Positions 1 to 4,884 of a DNA stretch of 5,920 nt are shown here, one piece after another; the first letter of the stretch is position 1, and every line of letters begins with the position of its first letter. Source of the stretch: Nitrospirota bacterium (lineage in GTDB: Bacteria > Nitrospirota > UBA9217); NCBI GenBank assembly GCA_013334545.1, contig JAAXXJ010000199.1, forward strand, positions 1-5,920, in the 5' to 3' direction. Both the position numbers and the translations under genes were made by a program. The notes below the pieces were generated by a model. It made no database searches and was not told where the DNA came from. It worked only from the letters and a program-made list of their open reading frames with translations.

Positions 1-136
1 AGCCCCGCACCCGGCAGAAAAAGGGTCGCAAAGGGTCGCCAGGTCGTCTGCCGCTCCTGTCCACGTAACCCTTCCTGTCGTTCTGCCCAGGGAAATAGGC
101 AACCGCGACGCTCGATCATGCCTGACACCGTTGTTG
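1..136. other. Intergenic or unresolved edge region with a 10-bp direct repeat
   Basis: This is the stretch downstream of the last minus-strand gene. It contains two adjacent copies of AAAGGGTCGC at 20-29 and 30-39. A minus-strand frame starting with ATG at 118 stays open for 39 codons to the window edge, and a plus-strand frame is open from the edge to about 162. Neither has a convincing ribosome binding site or a recognisable product. AGGGTC-type repeats often flank REP/RAYT elements in related bacteria, but two short copies are too little to call one. I see no clear terminator for the upstream gene here. Confidence 0.35.
20..39. repeat. Tandem direct repeat, 2 x 10 bp (AAAGGGTCGC)
   Basis: Two exact head-to-tail copies of AAAGGGTCGC are followed by a partial echo (AGGTCG). 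The function is unknown. It could be the edge of a repetitive extragenic element continuing outside the window, or chance. Confidence 0.5.
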
Positions 137-814
137 TTATCTTTTCACTCTGTTCGTGATGACGATCAACAGGTCGTTATTCATTTTCATTCTAGGCGGC
201 ACGAACCACGGTGATGATATGGCTACCGATGTCCCGACCGACTCCTCATTGCAATCGCCCGTCTTACTGAGACAGAATGAGGCGGATTTATGATGCTCAT
301 CGTCAACGACGATGCCTCCTTTAAGCCCCTTTTGCTTCTTGTAGAATTTGACCACGGCGGCAAAGGGATCATTTGTCCGGTAGCAACGTTTCCACTTCAT
401 TAGCCCGGATTTCTCTTCCCGCTCTTCAATTCCGCCCGTTTCAGGCGCTGCACAGACTGCCTGCGTATCGGCATCGGACTTGGCGCCGGGATAGAATGGT
501 ATGCCGAAATCATCCAGGGAGGATTTTAGCTTAATCTCTCTGATCTTCTGCTCTTTCCACTGCTCATATTCTTCCCGCGTTTTGAATTTGGAATCTTGTG
601 CCGCTATATTCAATTCATCTTTCAGAAACTGCATGTTCAGGATATCCGATACCCTTACGCGAGTGTATTCCTCTTTATTGCTACTTGTTCTCAGCTTTAG
701 GACAGCATTGCCGTCAAGGCCGCTGTGAAAGCGGGAAACAAGTTGCATTTCCTTTTTCTCATCACCTAATTCAAACTTTATTATTTTATTGTTCTTTAGA
801 AGGACCTTGATCAT
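137..814 (-). CDS. Uncharacterised protein of about 225 residues with a C-terminal 'YPGA / FYKK' domain
   Basis: I do not recognise a named family. The frame is open from ATG 820, but the purine-rich GGGGGA lies directly against that ATG and 6 nt before the next one at 814, so 814 (protein starting MIKVLL) is the better start. No signal peptide or membrane segment is visible. Numbered from ATG 820, residues 1-70 look beta-rich, residues 76-100 are a charged probable helix, and about 103-227 form a second domain with the landmarks IPFYPGA (107-113), CYRTNDPF (146-153), VVKFYKKQ (156-163), ISSPWF (201-206) and a beta-like end LLIVITNR (217-224). The YPGA, Y-R-T-x-D-x-F and FYKK pattern occurs in many uncharacterised bacterial proteins, usually exported or cell-envelope ones; here it is fused behind a cytoplasmic-looking N-terminus. 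The gene is visibly AT-richer than its neighbours, which may mean horizontal acquisition. It stands alone behind a terminator, so it is probably a separate transcription unit. Confidence 0.75.
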   Translation of the reverse strand: MIKVLLKNNKIIKFELGDEKKEMQLVSRFHSGLDGNAVLKLRTSSNKEEYTRVRVSDILNMQFLKDELNIAAQDSKFKTREEYEQWKEQKIREIKLKSSLDDFGIPFYPGAKSDADTQAVCAAPETGGIEEREEKSGLMKWKRCYRTNDPFAAVVKFYKKQKGLKGGIVVDDEHHKSASFCLSKTGDCNEESVGTSVAISSPWFVPPRMKMNNDLLIVITNRVKR

Positions 815-820
815 GGTCAT

Positions 821-826
821 TCCCCC
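821..826 (-). promoter_or_regulatory. Ribosome binding site deciding the start at 814
   Basis: On the minus strand GGGGGA precedes ATG 820 with no spacer and ATG 814 with a 6-nt spacer (ATGACC). The spacing favours initiation at 814. The site is G-rich rather than a canonical GGAGG, so initiation may be moderate. Confidence 0.5.
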
Positions 827-830
827 GTGA

Positions 831-846
831 ATATATATATATATAT
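831..846. repeat. (AT)8 dinucleotide tract in a 5' leader
   Basis: Eight uninterrupted AT units lie between the upstream AT-rich region and the ribosome binding site of the gene starting at 814. The tract may act as a flexible, unstructured leader or as part of a promoter -10 region. Tracts of this kind can slip during replication. Confidence 0.8.
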
Positions 847-878
847 TTGCCCTATCTCATGGCAATGAACCTACAAAT

Positions 879-884
879 GGTCAA
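879..884 (-). promoter_or_regulatory. Possible -35 element (TTGACC) for the gene starting at 814
   Basis: TTGACC matches five of six bases of the sigma-70 -35 consensus, 65 nt before the start codon. No good -10 hexamer lies at 16-18 nt; the best candidate, TGAGAT at 859-854, is 19 nt away and poor. The AT tract further down could serve as an AT-rich melting region. This is a weak call. Confidence 0.25.
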
Positions 885-950
885 ACAAAGAAATTTATTT
901 TTTTCTCGTGTCTTTGTTTTTGCTCAGCGTGATAGGGACTTTGAGGCTAT

Positions 951-971
951 GTGAGATACCCGATCTCTCAC
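951..971. repeat. Inverted repeat GTGAGA...TCTCAC
   Basis: GTGAGA at 951-956 pairs with TCTCAC at 966-971. An alternative register pairs GAGAT at 953-957 with ATCTC at 963-967. It has no T-run after it on either strand, so it does not look like a terminator. It lies about 140 nt upstream of the gene starting at 814 and could be an operator or an RNA hairpin. Confidence 0.45.
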
Positions 972-1039
972 GGAACAAAACCACACGATCCCGGGCCAGC
1001 CAGAATAAAAGTATATTGGAATTATTCTCAGAGATAAAG

Positions 1040-1067
1040 AAAAAAAGCGGCAGCCGATTGCTGGCGC
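1040..1067 (-). terminator. Rho-independent terminator of the ferredoxin-lipoprotein operon
   Basis: On the minus strand the stem GCG-c-CAGC pairs with GCTG-c-CGC around the loop AATCG, giving seven base pairs with one C/C mismatch. It is followed at once by seven T residues (1046-1040). It lies 168 nt after the stop of the DUF1566 lipoprotein gene, with no other gene between, so it plausibly ends that operon and separates it from the gene at 814-137. Confidence 0.75.
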
Positions 1068-1234
1068 ATGAGAACTTCAACTTGGACTGTTGATAATTAT
1101 GATAAAGCGTAACAATCAATGTTCCGGGAGGGACCATGCACTGTATAAACCAGGGTATTCGATGCTGAGGGGAAGGCCATGGAGAGGCTTTAATAGAAAA
1201 TTGGCAGAATGACAAGAAATAGGTCCTCCTGTTC

Positions 1235-3403
1235 CTACTTCCGGTCACGAACAGGCCATACCGGGTATGGATCAAGGGCCTTGGGTGTGGCCTGTATCGT
1301 ACCGTCGCCGATAACCGCGATCGCGCTGGCCGGGTCCTTGGCAGAGGTGGTAGATGACCAGTAGGACAGCCCCACATTGATGAAGCCCTGGCCGCTAAGC
1401 AGCTCGATGCCGCTTGATTCCGCATTGAAGAGGCTTTCCAGCTCGTTGACGTTCGGCAGACGCCAGTCGCCTGCAGCGCTTCCGTCGCTCAGGCCGCAGG
1501 CCCCGTTCGCAAGGCCTTTGACGTCCGATAATGCCTGCTGCCATGTTCGCGTCTTGAAGCAATCTGCATCTTTCAGCCAGATCAGACCGGTGAGACCGTC
1601 CGCGATGGTCCCGTCGCGGTAGTCTATGAACCGCTGGGCTGGCCATGTGTCACCGGCCTTTTCCTCTCCATCCTGGCCGGTGCCGGCGCAGGCGACCACC
1701 GCCCCGGCCGCGTTATAGCAGGTCGTCTGGCCTGTCTCCGCCAGACCGGCCGGCGCTCCTCCTCCCGCCCGGACAGGCCACATCAGGAATCCGACGGTCT
1801 TGCTCGTCGAAGAGATGTTGCCGGTGACCATCGAGCCGACGAAGGCCCAGTTCGGGTTATAGGCATAGGTGGACGACGACCCGTAGCCTTCCGGCACAAC
1901 ATTGATCAGACCCAGACCATTCAGCCACGCGGCGCTGTTCGCTTCTTCGTAATTGATCAGGCTCCTGAGCTCTTTCCTGTTGGGAAGCCGCCACTCGCCC
2001 TCCGAAGAGCCGTCCGAAAGCCCGCACTCGCCGGTGTTCAACCTGTTGGCGGAATCGAGGGCATTGAGCCAGTCCTGGAGTTGGCCCTGCGGATTGACAC
2101 AGCCGATGTCTTCCAGCCACAGCAGACCGGTCAGATTATCACGTATCGTCCCGTCGTTGTTGACGGAAAATCTCGGGCTTGGCCAGGCAGCACCTTTTTG
2201 AAATTCCCCATCCTGACCCGTTCCTGCGCAGTCAATGATAGCGCCAGATGCACCATAACAGGTCGTCTGGCTGGTCGTCGCCAACGGAGACGGCGCTGCT
2301 CCCGCGTCGTGGACCGGCAGCACCCGGTTGGCGCTGGCCCTGAAGCTGGTGTACACATTGCCCATGTTCATACTGACGACCCAGGAACAATCCGCAGAGT
2401 CGGCACAGGTGGACGACGACCAGTAGTAATCCGCCAGCACGTTGCTGAAGCCCTGCATGTTCAACCACAGGGAGATGTCGGCCACTTCCGCGTTGACCAG
2501 GCTTTCCAGTTCATTCACATTCGGCAGGCGCCAGTCATCATGACCGCACAGGGTCAGGCCGTTGGCATAGGTCAGGGCATCTGCCCATGTTCTCGCCGTG
2601 TTGTCCGGCGTCCGCACCCACATCAGGTCCGTGAGATTATCCGTTACGCACAGTCCTGCTCCATCAACAGTGAACCGGGGGCCGGGCCAGGCAACGCCCT
2701 TTTCCAGGTCGCCATCATCGCCTGCGGCATACCTTGTCGTCTGGCCGGACTTCGGCACAGAAGCGGGCGCGTCGAACCGTTCAGCGCGCACAGGCAGCGC
2801 ATAGCCGCCGTCGCCCTTGAAGTAAAGGGAAAGATGGCCGGACGCCATGTTGAGGATCAATACGCTGTACGTGTTCCAGCCGACCGTGGACGACGTCCAG
2901 TAGACATCCTGCACGTTCACATTGATGAACGGATGAACTGCCGGCAATGCAGGACCGGTCTCTGAATAGTCGACCAGGCTGCGGAACTCTTTCCTGTTGG
3001 GAAGCCGCCAGTCCCCTGCCCGCGAACCGTCGTTCAATGTGCACTGGCCGCTTGCCAGGGCATTCACCGCAGCGAGAGCACCCGCCCAGTTCCTGGGGCC
3101 GATACAGTCGGCTTTTTTCAGCCAGATCAGCCCGGTCAGGTTATCCGTCACCGTCCCGTTCCCATTGTCGGTGAACCGAGGATCGGGCCACGCAACGCCT
3201 TTGGCGAGCGTTGCGTCATCACCTGCGGCAAAGGTCGCTGTCTGGCCTGTCCTGGGAAGATCGACCGCGGCCGTTGTCTTCATCGGTGGAGCAGCACCCG
3301 GTGAAGAAGACGCTTCTGTACTGCCCCCGCCGCCGCCTCCGCCGCCGCAGGCGGTCATGGCCAAAACGAACAACAGGGGACCGATCAGCCCTTTTCTTCG
3401 CAT
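1235..3403 (-). CDS. Lipoprotein with four DUF1566 (Lcl C-terminal-like) domains
   Basis: This is a 722-residue exported protein. Residues 1-18 form a lipoprotein signal peptide (RRK, hydrophobic core, lipobox MTAC) with the lipidated Cys at 19. Gly at +2 gives no inner-membrane retention signal, so the outer membrane is likely. A run of eight Gly (20-27) and a Ser/Ala/Pro linker follow. Four DUF1566 modules lie at about 76-207, 243-366, 411-546 and 591-720. Each has the pattern RF-x-DNGTVTDNLTGLIWL, W-x-x-AL, DWRLPN (131-136, 290-295, 470-475, 646-651), a YWSSST motif and a final (L/W)PVR or PVH. Linkers carry GQTTxY and GDD or GQDGE. Paired cysteines within modules (for example 100/121, 435/460, 615/636) suggest disulfides and an oxidising location. 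The start at 3403 is preceded by GGAGAAGGG. It lies 26 nt after the ferredoxin gene, so it is probably co-transcribed and under the same riboswitch. DUF1566 proteins are abundant in Desulfobacterota, but their molecular role is unknown; surface binding is a guess. Confidence 0.9.
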   Translation of the reverse strand: MRRKGLIGPLLFVLAMTACGGGGGGGGSTEASSSPGAAPPMKTTAAVDLPRTGQTATFAAGDDATLAKGVAWPDPRFTDNGNGTVTDNLTGLIWLKKADCIGPRNWAGALAAVNALASGQCTLNDGSRAGDWRLPNRKEFRSLVDYSETGPALPAVHPFINVNVQDVYWTSSTVGWNTYSVLILNMASGHLSLYFKGDGGYALPVRAERFDAPASVPKSGQTTRYAAGDDGDLEKGVAWPGPRFTVDGAGLCVTDNLTDLMWVRTPDNTARTWADALTYANGLTLCGHDDWRLPNVNELESLVNAEVADISLWLNMQGFSNVLADYYWSSSTCADSADCSWVVSMNMGNVYTSFRASANRVLPVHDAGAAPSPLATTSQTTCYGASGAIIDCAGTGQDGEFQKGAAWPSPRFSVNNDGTIRDNLTGLLWLEDIGCVNPQGQLQDWLNALDSANRLNTGECGLSDGSSEGEWRLPNRKELRSLINYEEANSAAWLNGLGLINVVPEGYGSSSTYAYNPNWAFVGSMVTGNISSTSKTVGFLMWPVRAGGGAPAGLAETGQTTCYNAAGAVVACAGTGQDGEEKAGDTWPAQRFIDYRDGTIADGLTGLIWLKDADCFKTRTWQQALSDVKGLANGACGLSDGSAAGDWRLPNVNELESLFNAESSGIELLSGQGFINVGLSYWSSTTSAKDPASAIAVIGDGTIQATPKALDPYPVWPVRDRK
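1970..3010. repeat. Repeated DNA block within the DUF1566 gene (24-bp identity at its ends)
   Basis: An identical 24-bp segment occurs at 1970-1993 and 2987-3010. It encodes the WRLPNRKE motif of modules 3 and 1. The span between them covers about two modules. The identity at DNA level points to internal duplication or gene conversion rather than protein constraint alone. Confidence 0.6.
3323..3346 (-). repeat. Poly-glycine coding run after the lipid-anchored cysteine
   Basis: Eight consecutive Gly codons (GGC, GGC, GGA, GGC, GGC, GGC, GGG, GGC) directly follow the lipobox cysteine. Glycine-rich tethers in this place are common in surface lipoproteins and keep the folded part away from the membrane. 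Nearly identical GGN codons may allow length change by slippage. Confidence 0.8.
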
Positions 3404-3429
3404 CGCACCCTTCTCCTCATCAACGGTTC

Positions 3430-4356
3430 CTATGCCATTAACCGGACATCCAGCGGCAGTCCTTTGCGTTCATCCCGTACCAGCGACCGCGCGTGGTTCG
3501 GGCACGCGTCGACACAGACGCCGCAACCCATGCACTTCTGCCATTCCAGGGCGATACCGTCCGCCTGCAGGGCGTTTGCGTGGAAGGGGCACACGTTCAC
3601 ACAGGTCCCGCAGACAGCGCAGCGGCCTGTATCGACCTGCGCGACATAGCCGGAAGAAGCGAGCGCCGGGATGCCGTACTTCATCATGGCCTCGATCCCT
3701 GCACAGCAGCATTTGCAGCAATTGCAGATGGTATAGAACCGGTCAAGCATGGCATCCTTGAACCAGGCGGTATGCATGTGACCACGGTCGTGCTCAGCCT
3801 GCAGGAGGTCCAGCGCCTCCGGCTGCGTCAGCCGGCGCGTCCTGTGAGGCTGATGTTCCAGCATGAAATCTGCGAACGGCTGGCCAATGATCATGCAGAC
3901 CTGTGTCGGTTCGCAGTGCCTGGGACGAGCATGACGACAGGAGCATTCGAACGCCACGACATCCGGCGGACCGGTGAGCACCAGATCGCGTGCTTTCGGG
4001 TAGGGAATGATCTGCTCCAGGTCGCGAAGGGGAATGCTCCGGTTCAGAGTGACGATCTTCCTCGCCTGCTCCTGGGTGAGGATCTTGCCGTGATAGCGGT
4101 CGGAGAGCCACTTCTTGCCCCGCGCTCTCAGCCGCGGGAAGAGCTCGGTGATCATGAGCCTGACATACTGCGGGTTCCAGCGGCCGTAGACATAGCCATG
4201 GAGGCCCTGGAGATTGAACTGACGCTTCCAGCCGGCCTCCTTCAGGACCTTCCAGGTCGAGGGAAGCAGCAGCCGTCCTCGCTCGCCTAGCAGCCAGAGG
4301 CCGACCAGGGCCAGGAGAAGGAGCCCAAGAATGATCATGATGAATGTCCCTGCCAT
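3430..4356 (-). CDS. Membrane-anchored cysteine-rich [4Fe-4S] ferredoxin-type protein
   Basis: The protein has 308 residues when started at ATG 4356, which has GAGAGG six nt upstream. The frame extends to ATG 4401, but there GGGAG abuts the codon without a spacer and the added 15 residues would precede the membrane segment. Residues 4-23 form a single membrane anchor followed by a positively charged stretch. A middle region (about 40-135) has no known motif to me. Then come a cysteine cluster CSC-x7-C-x5-C (138, 140, 148, 154), the striking CNCCKCCC (211-218, six Cys), and two classic ferredoxin motifs C-x2-C-x2-C-x3-CP at 246-256 and 275-285. The two last motifs should bind two [4Fe-4S] clusters; the first two may hold a further cluster or another metal. 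It is likely an electron-transfer protein at the inner membrane, but partners are unknown. It is the first gene behind the riboswitch-terminator leader and is followed 26 nt later by the lipoprotein gene. Confidence 0.88.
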   Translation of the reverse strand: MAGTFIMIILGLLLLALVGLWLLGERGRLLLPSTWKVLKEAGWKRQFNLQGLHGYVYGRWNPQYVRLMITELFPRLRARGKKWLSDRYHGKILTQEQARKIVTLNRSIPLRDLEQIIPYPKARDLVLTGPPDVVAFECSCRHARPRHCEPTQVCMIIGQPFADFMLEHQPHRTRRLTQPEALDLLQAEHDRGHMHTAWFKDAMLDRFYTICNCCKCCCAGIEAMMKYGIPALASSGYVAQVDTGRCAVCGTCVNVCPFHANALQADGIALEWQKCMGCGVCVDACPNHARSLVRDERKGLPLDVRLMA

Positions 4357-4362
4357 TGCGCA

Positions 4363-4368
4363 CCTCTC
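4363..4368 (-). promoter_or_regulatory. Ribosome binding site (GAGAGG) deciding the start at 4356
   Basis: GAGAGG followed by the 6-nt spacer TGCGCA precedes ATG 4356. This is a better site than the one at the in-frame ATG 4401. Starting here puts the membrane anchor right at the N-terminus. Confidence 0.6.
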
Positions 4369-4390
4369 TTCCCGACCAAGGGAAGGTCCG

Positions 4391-4419
4391 GCAGTTTCCA
4401 TCTCCCGTTACGAAACTGC
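4391..4419 (-). repeat. Perfect 8-bp inverted repeat in the leader enclosing the alternative start
   Basis: GCAGTTTC (4419-4412) pairs with GAAACTGC (4398-4391) around a 13-nt loop that contains GGGAG and the ATG at 4401. In RNA this hairpin would lie between the riboswitch terminator and the ribosome binding site of the ferredoxin gene. It may disfavour the 4401 start, protect the readthrough mRNA, or be a protein site. Confidence 0.55.
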
Positions 4420-4442
4420 GTCACCCCGATCGCCTTCTCAAT

Positions 4443-4489
4443 AAAAAAAGGCCGGGCATGCCAAAGGTCCTTCCTTAGGCAGCTCGGCC
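4443..4489 (-). terminator. Riboswitch-controlled intrinsic terminator
   Basis: The arm GGCCGAGCTGCC (4489-4478) pairs with GGCATGCCCGGCC (4462-4450): about eleven pairs plus a possible U-A pair, with one A/C mismatch and one bulged U. An inner AAGG/CCTT pairing extends the stem, and seven T residues (4449-4443) follow. The 5' arm is shared with the 3' half of the aptamer (the P3 closing strand and the conserved GCTGCC), so aptamer folding and terminator folding exclude each other. That arrangement predicts ligand-induced readthrough, an ON switch, for the ferredoxin and lipoprotein genes. Confidence 0.8.
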
Positions 4490-4548
4490 ATCTCAGGTTC
4501 GAGATCCGCCGCTTTCCGCCCCCTTCTCACGAAGGGTTTGGCTTTATC
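4478..4548 (-). promoter_or_regulatory. GEMM-I-like riboswitch aptamer (cyclic-di-GMP class I or variant)
   Basis: The leader RNA has the GEMM-I layout. A conserved CCAAACC leads into a hairpin CCCUUC-GUGA-GAAGGG (4536-4521) whose GUGA is a GNRA tetraloop. Then comes the near-invariant joining segment GCGGAAAGC (4519-4511; consensus ACGCAAAGC). A second hairpin follows, made of CGGC/GCCG (4511-4508 with 4488-4485), an internal loop, and AUCUC/GAGAU (4505-4501 with 4494-4490). The 3' end GAGCUGCC corresponds to the consensus GGGUUACC or GGGUUGCC. Compared from memory with the Vibrio Vc2 aptamer, the G next to the binding site and the C facing the AAA both change, apparently as a compensating G-C to C-G swap. 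The ligand-contacting G, A and C seem retained, favouring cyclic-di-GMP over cGAMP, but the alignment could shift by one base. The P1 closing helix is not clear, so a variant with other specificity is possible. Confidence 0.72.
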
Positions 4549-4560
4549 GGGAGTTTTTTT

Positions 4561-4589
4561 ATTTAAGCACAAATCCGTGTAATCGTCAA
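4561..4589 (-). promoter_or_regulatory. Sigma-70-like promoter of the riboswitch leader
   Basis: TTGACG (4589-4584, five of six consensus bases) is followed by a 17-nt spacer and TTAAAT (4566-4561, four of six). Transcription would begin near 4555-4553, a few bases before the first aptamer nucleotide. The optimal spacing and the position directly ahead of the aptamer make this a good candidate. Confidence 0.65.
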
Positions 4590-4599
4590 ATTCCGGAAT
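4590..4599. promoter_or_regulatory. Palindrome ATTCCGGAAT abutting the -35 element
   Basis: A perfect 10-bp palindrome ends exactly where the -35 hexamer begins. It could be a binding half-pair for an activator or repressor. A 10-bp palindrome may also arise by chance, so this is only a candidate operator. Confidence 0.3.
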
Positions 4600-4643
4600 A
4601 AGCAACTATTCAACGCGATCGTGCCAAGCGGTGCTGTCGAGAT

Positions 4644-4667
4644 CTTGAGGCTGCCAGAGCCTTCAAG
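4644..4667 (-). terminator. Hairpin after the POT transporter stop (possible terminator or 3' mRNA hairpin)
   Basis: CTTGA-(A)-GGCT pairs with AGCC-TCAAG around the loop CTGGC: nine pairs with one bulged A, 37 nt after the POT stop codon. No T-run follows, so it is not a classic intrinsic terminator. It could still stabilise the 3' end or work with Rho. Confidence 0.45.
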
Positions 4668-4704
4668 GCCGCGATCTTCCATTGCCGCCCGTATCCCAGC
4701 CGCT

Positions 4705-4884
4705 TCACAGGTCAGCAGCCTCCCGGTTCTCCCGCCCCATCGCCCGCTTCAGCGGCCCGCTGAGGGCAAAGAACGCCACCCCCGCGCCAAAGGAAAGACC
4801 GGACAGGAGGAGGAAGAAGTGCTCCTTCGGCATCCTCTCCCAGAACGTCCCCAGATACCCCGACAGGTAATTGCCGAAGAAGCT
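4705..4884 (-). pseudogene. C-terminal fragment of a POT/PTR-family peptide transporter
   Basis: A frame different from that of nuoN reads SFFGNYLSGYLGTFWERM, then a final membrane helix (about HFFLLLSGLSFGAGVAFF), then SGPLKRAMGRE and a TGA stop. This is the typical end of a proton-coupled oligopeptide transporter (POT, MFS superfamily; bacterial relatives called DtpT or YdgR): the tail of the penultimate helix with G-N-x-L-x-G-x-x-G-x-x-W, the last helix, and a PLKRxM basic end. Only 59 codons remain of a protein usually near 450-500 residues. No start codon or ribosome binding site lies in this segment. The missing N-terminal part is replaced by nuoN sequence on the upstream side. The fragment lies on the same side of the junction as the riboswitch operon and is the natural neighbour of that region. 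Confidence 0.72.

Larger units (their letters stand above)
821..1234. other. Intergenic region of 414 nt between the DUF1566 lipoprotein and the next gene
   Basis: No gene is supported here; the short frames present lack ribosome binding sites and run into antisense or out-of-frame parts of neighbours. Reading down the minus strand it holds the 3' untranslated region of the lipoprotein gene, an intrinsic terminator at 1067-1040, an imperfect palindrome at 951-971, a weak promoter-like TTGACC at 884-879, the (AT)8 tract and the ribosome binding site for the gene at 814. The composition is clearly AT-richer than the flanking lipoprotein gene. Confidence 0.7.

Noticed and set aside
1..118. Partial minus-strand frame of 39 codons beginning at ATG 118
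   Set aside because: No clear ribosome site, no recognisable family and too short to judge at the window edge.
908..1093. Plus-strand frame of 61 codons starting with GTG
   Set aside because: No ribosome binding site, spans the minus-strand terminator, and shows no domain or conservation sign.
895..1425. Minus-strand frame of 176 codons overlapping the lipoprotein 3' end
   Set aside because: It starts inside the lipoprotein gene in another frame and runs through the terminator; no recognisable features.
2081..2965. Long plus-strand frame (294 codons) across the lipoprotein gene
   Set aside because: It is antisense to the well-supported DUF1566 gene, low in complexity of fold-like features and rich in Arg and His, typical of a GC-rich shadow frame.
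3493..4290. Plus-strand frame of 265 codons across the ferredoxin gene
   Set aside because: It is antisense to clear [4Fe-4S] motifs; no family resemblance or ribosome binding site.
4551..4560. T-run on the plus strand as a plus-strand terminator
   Set aside because: The nearest hairpin (CCCTTC/GAAGGG) ends 18 nt before it, there is no plus-strand gene upstream, and the run is explained as the A-rich start of the minus-strand leader.
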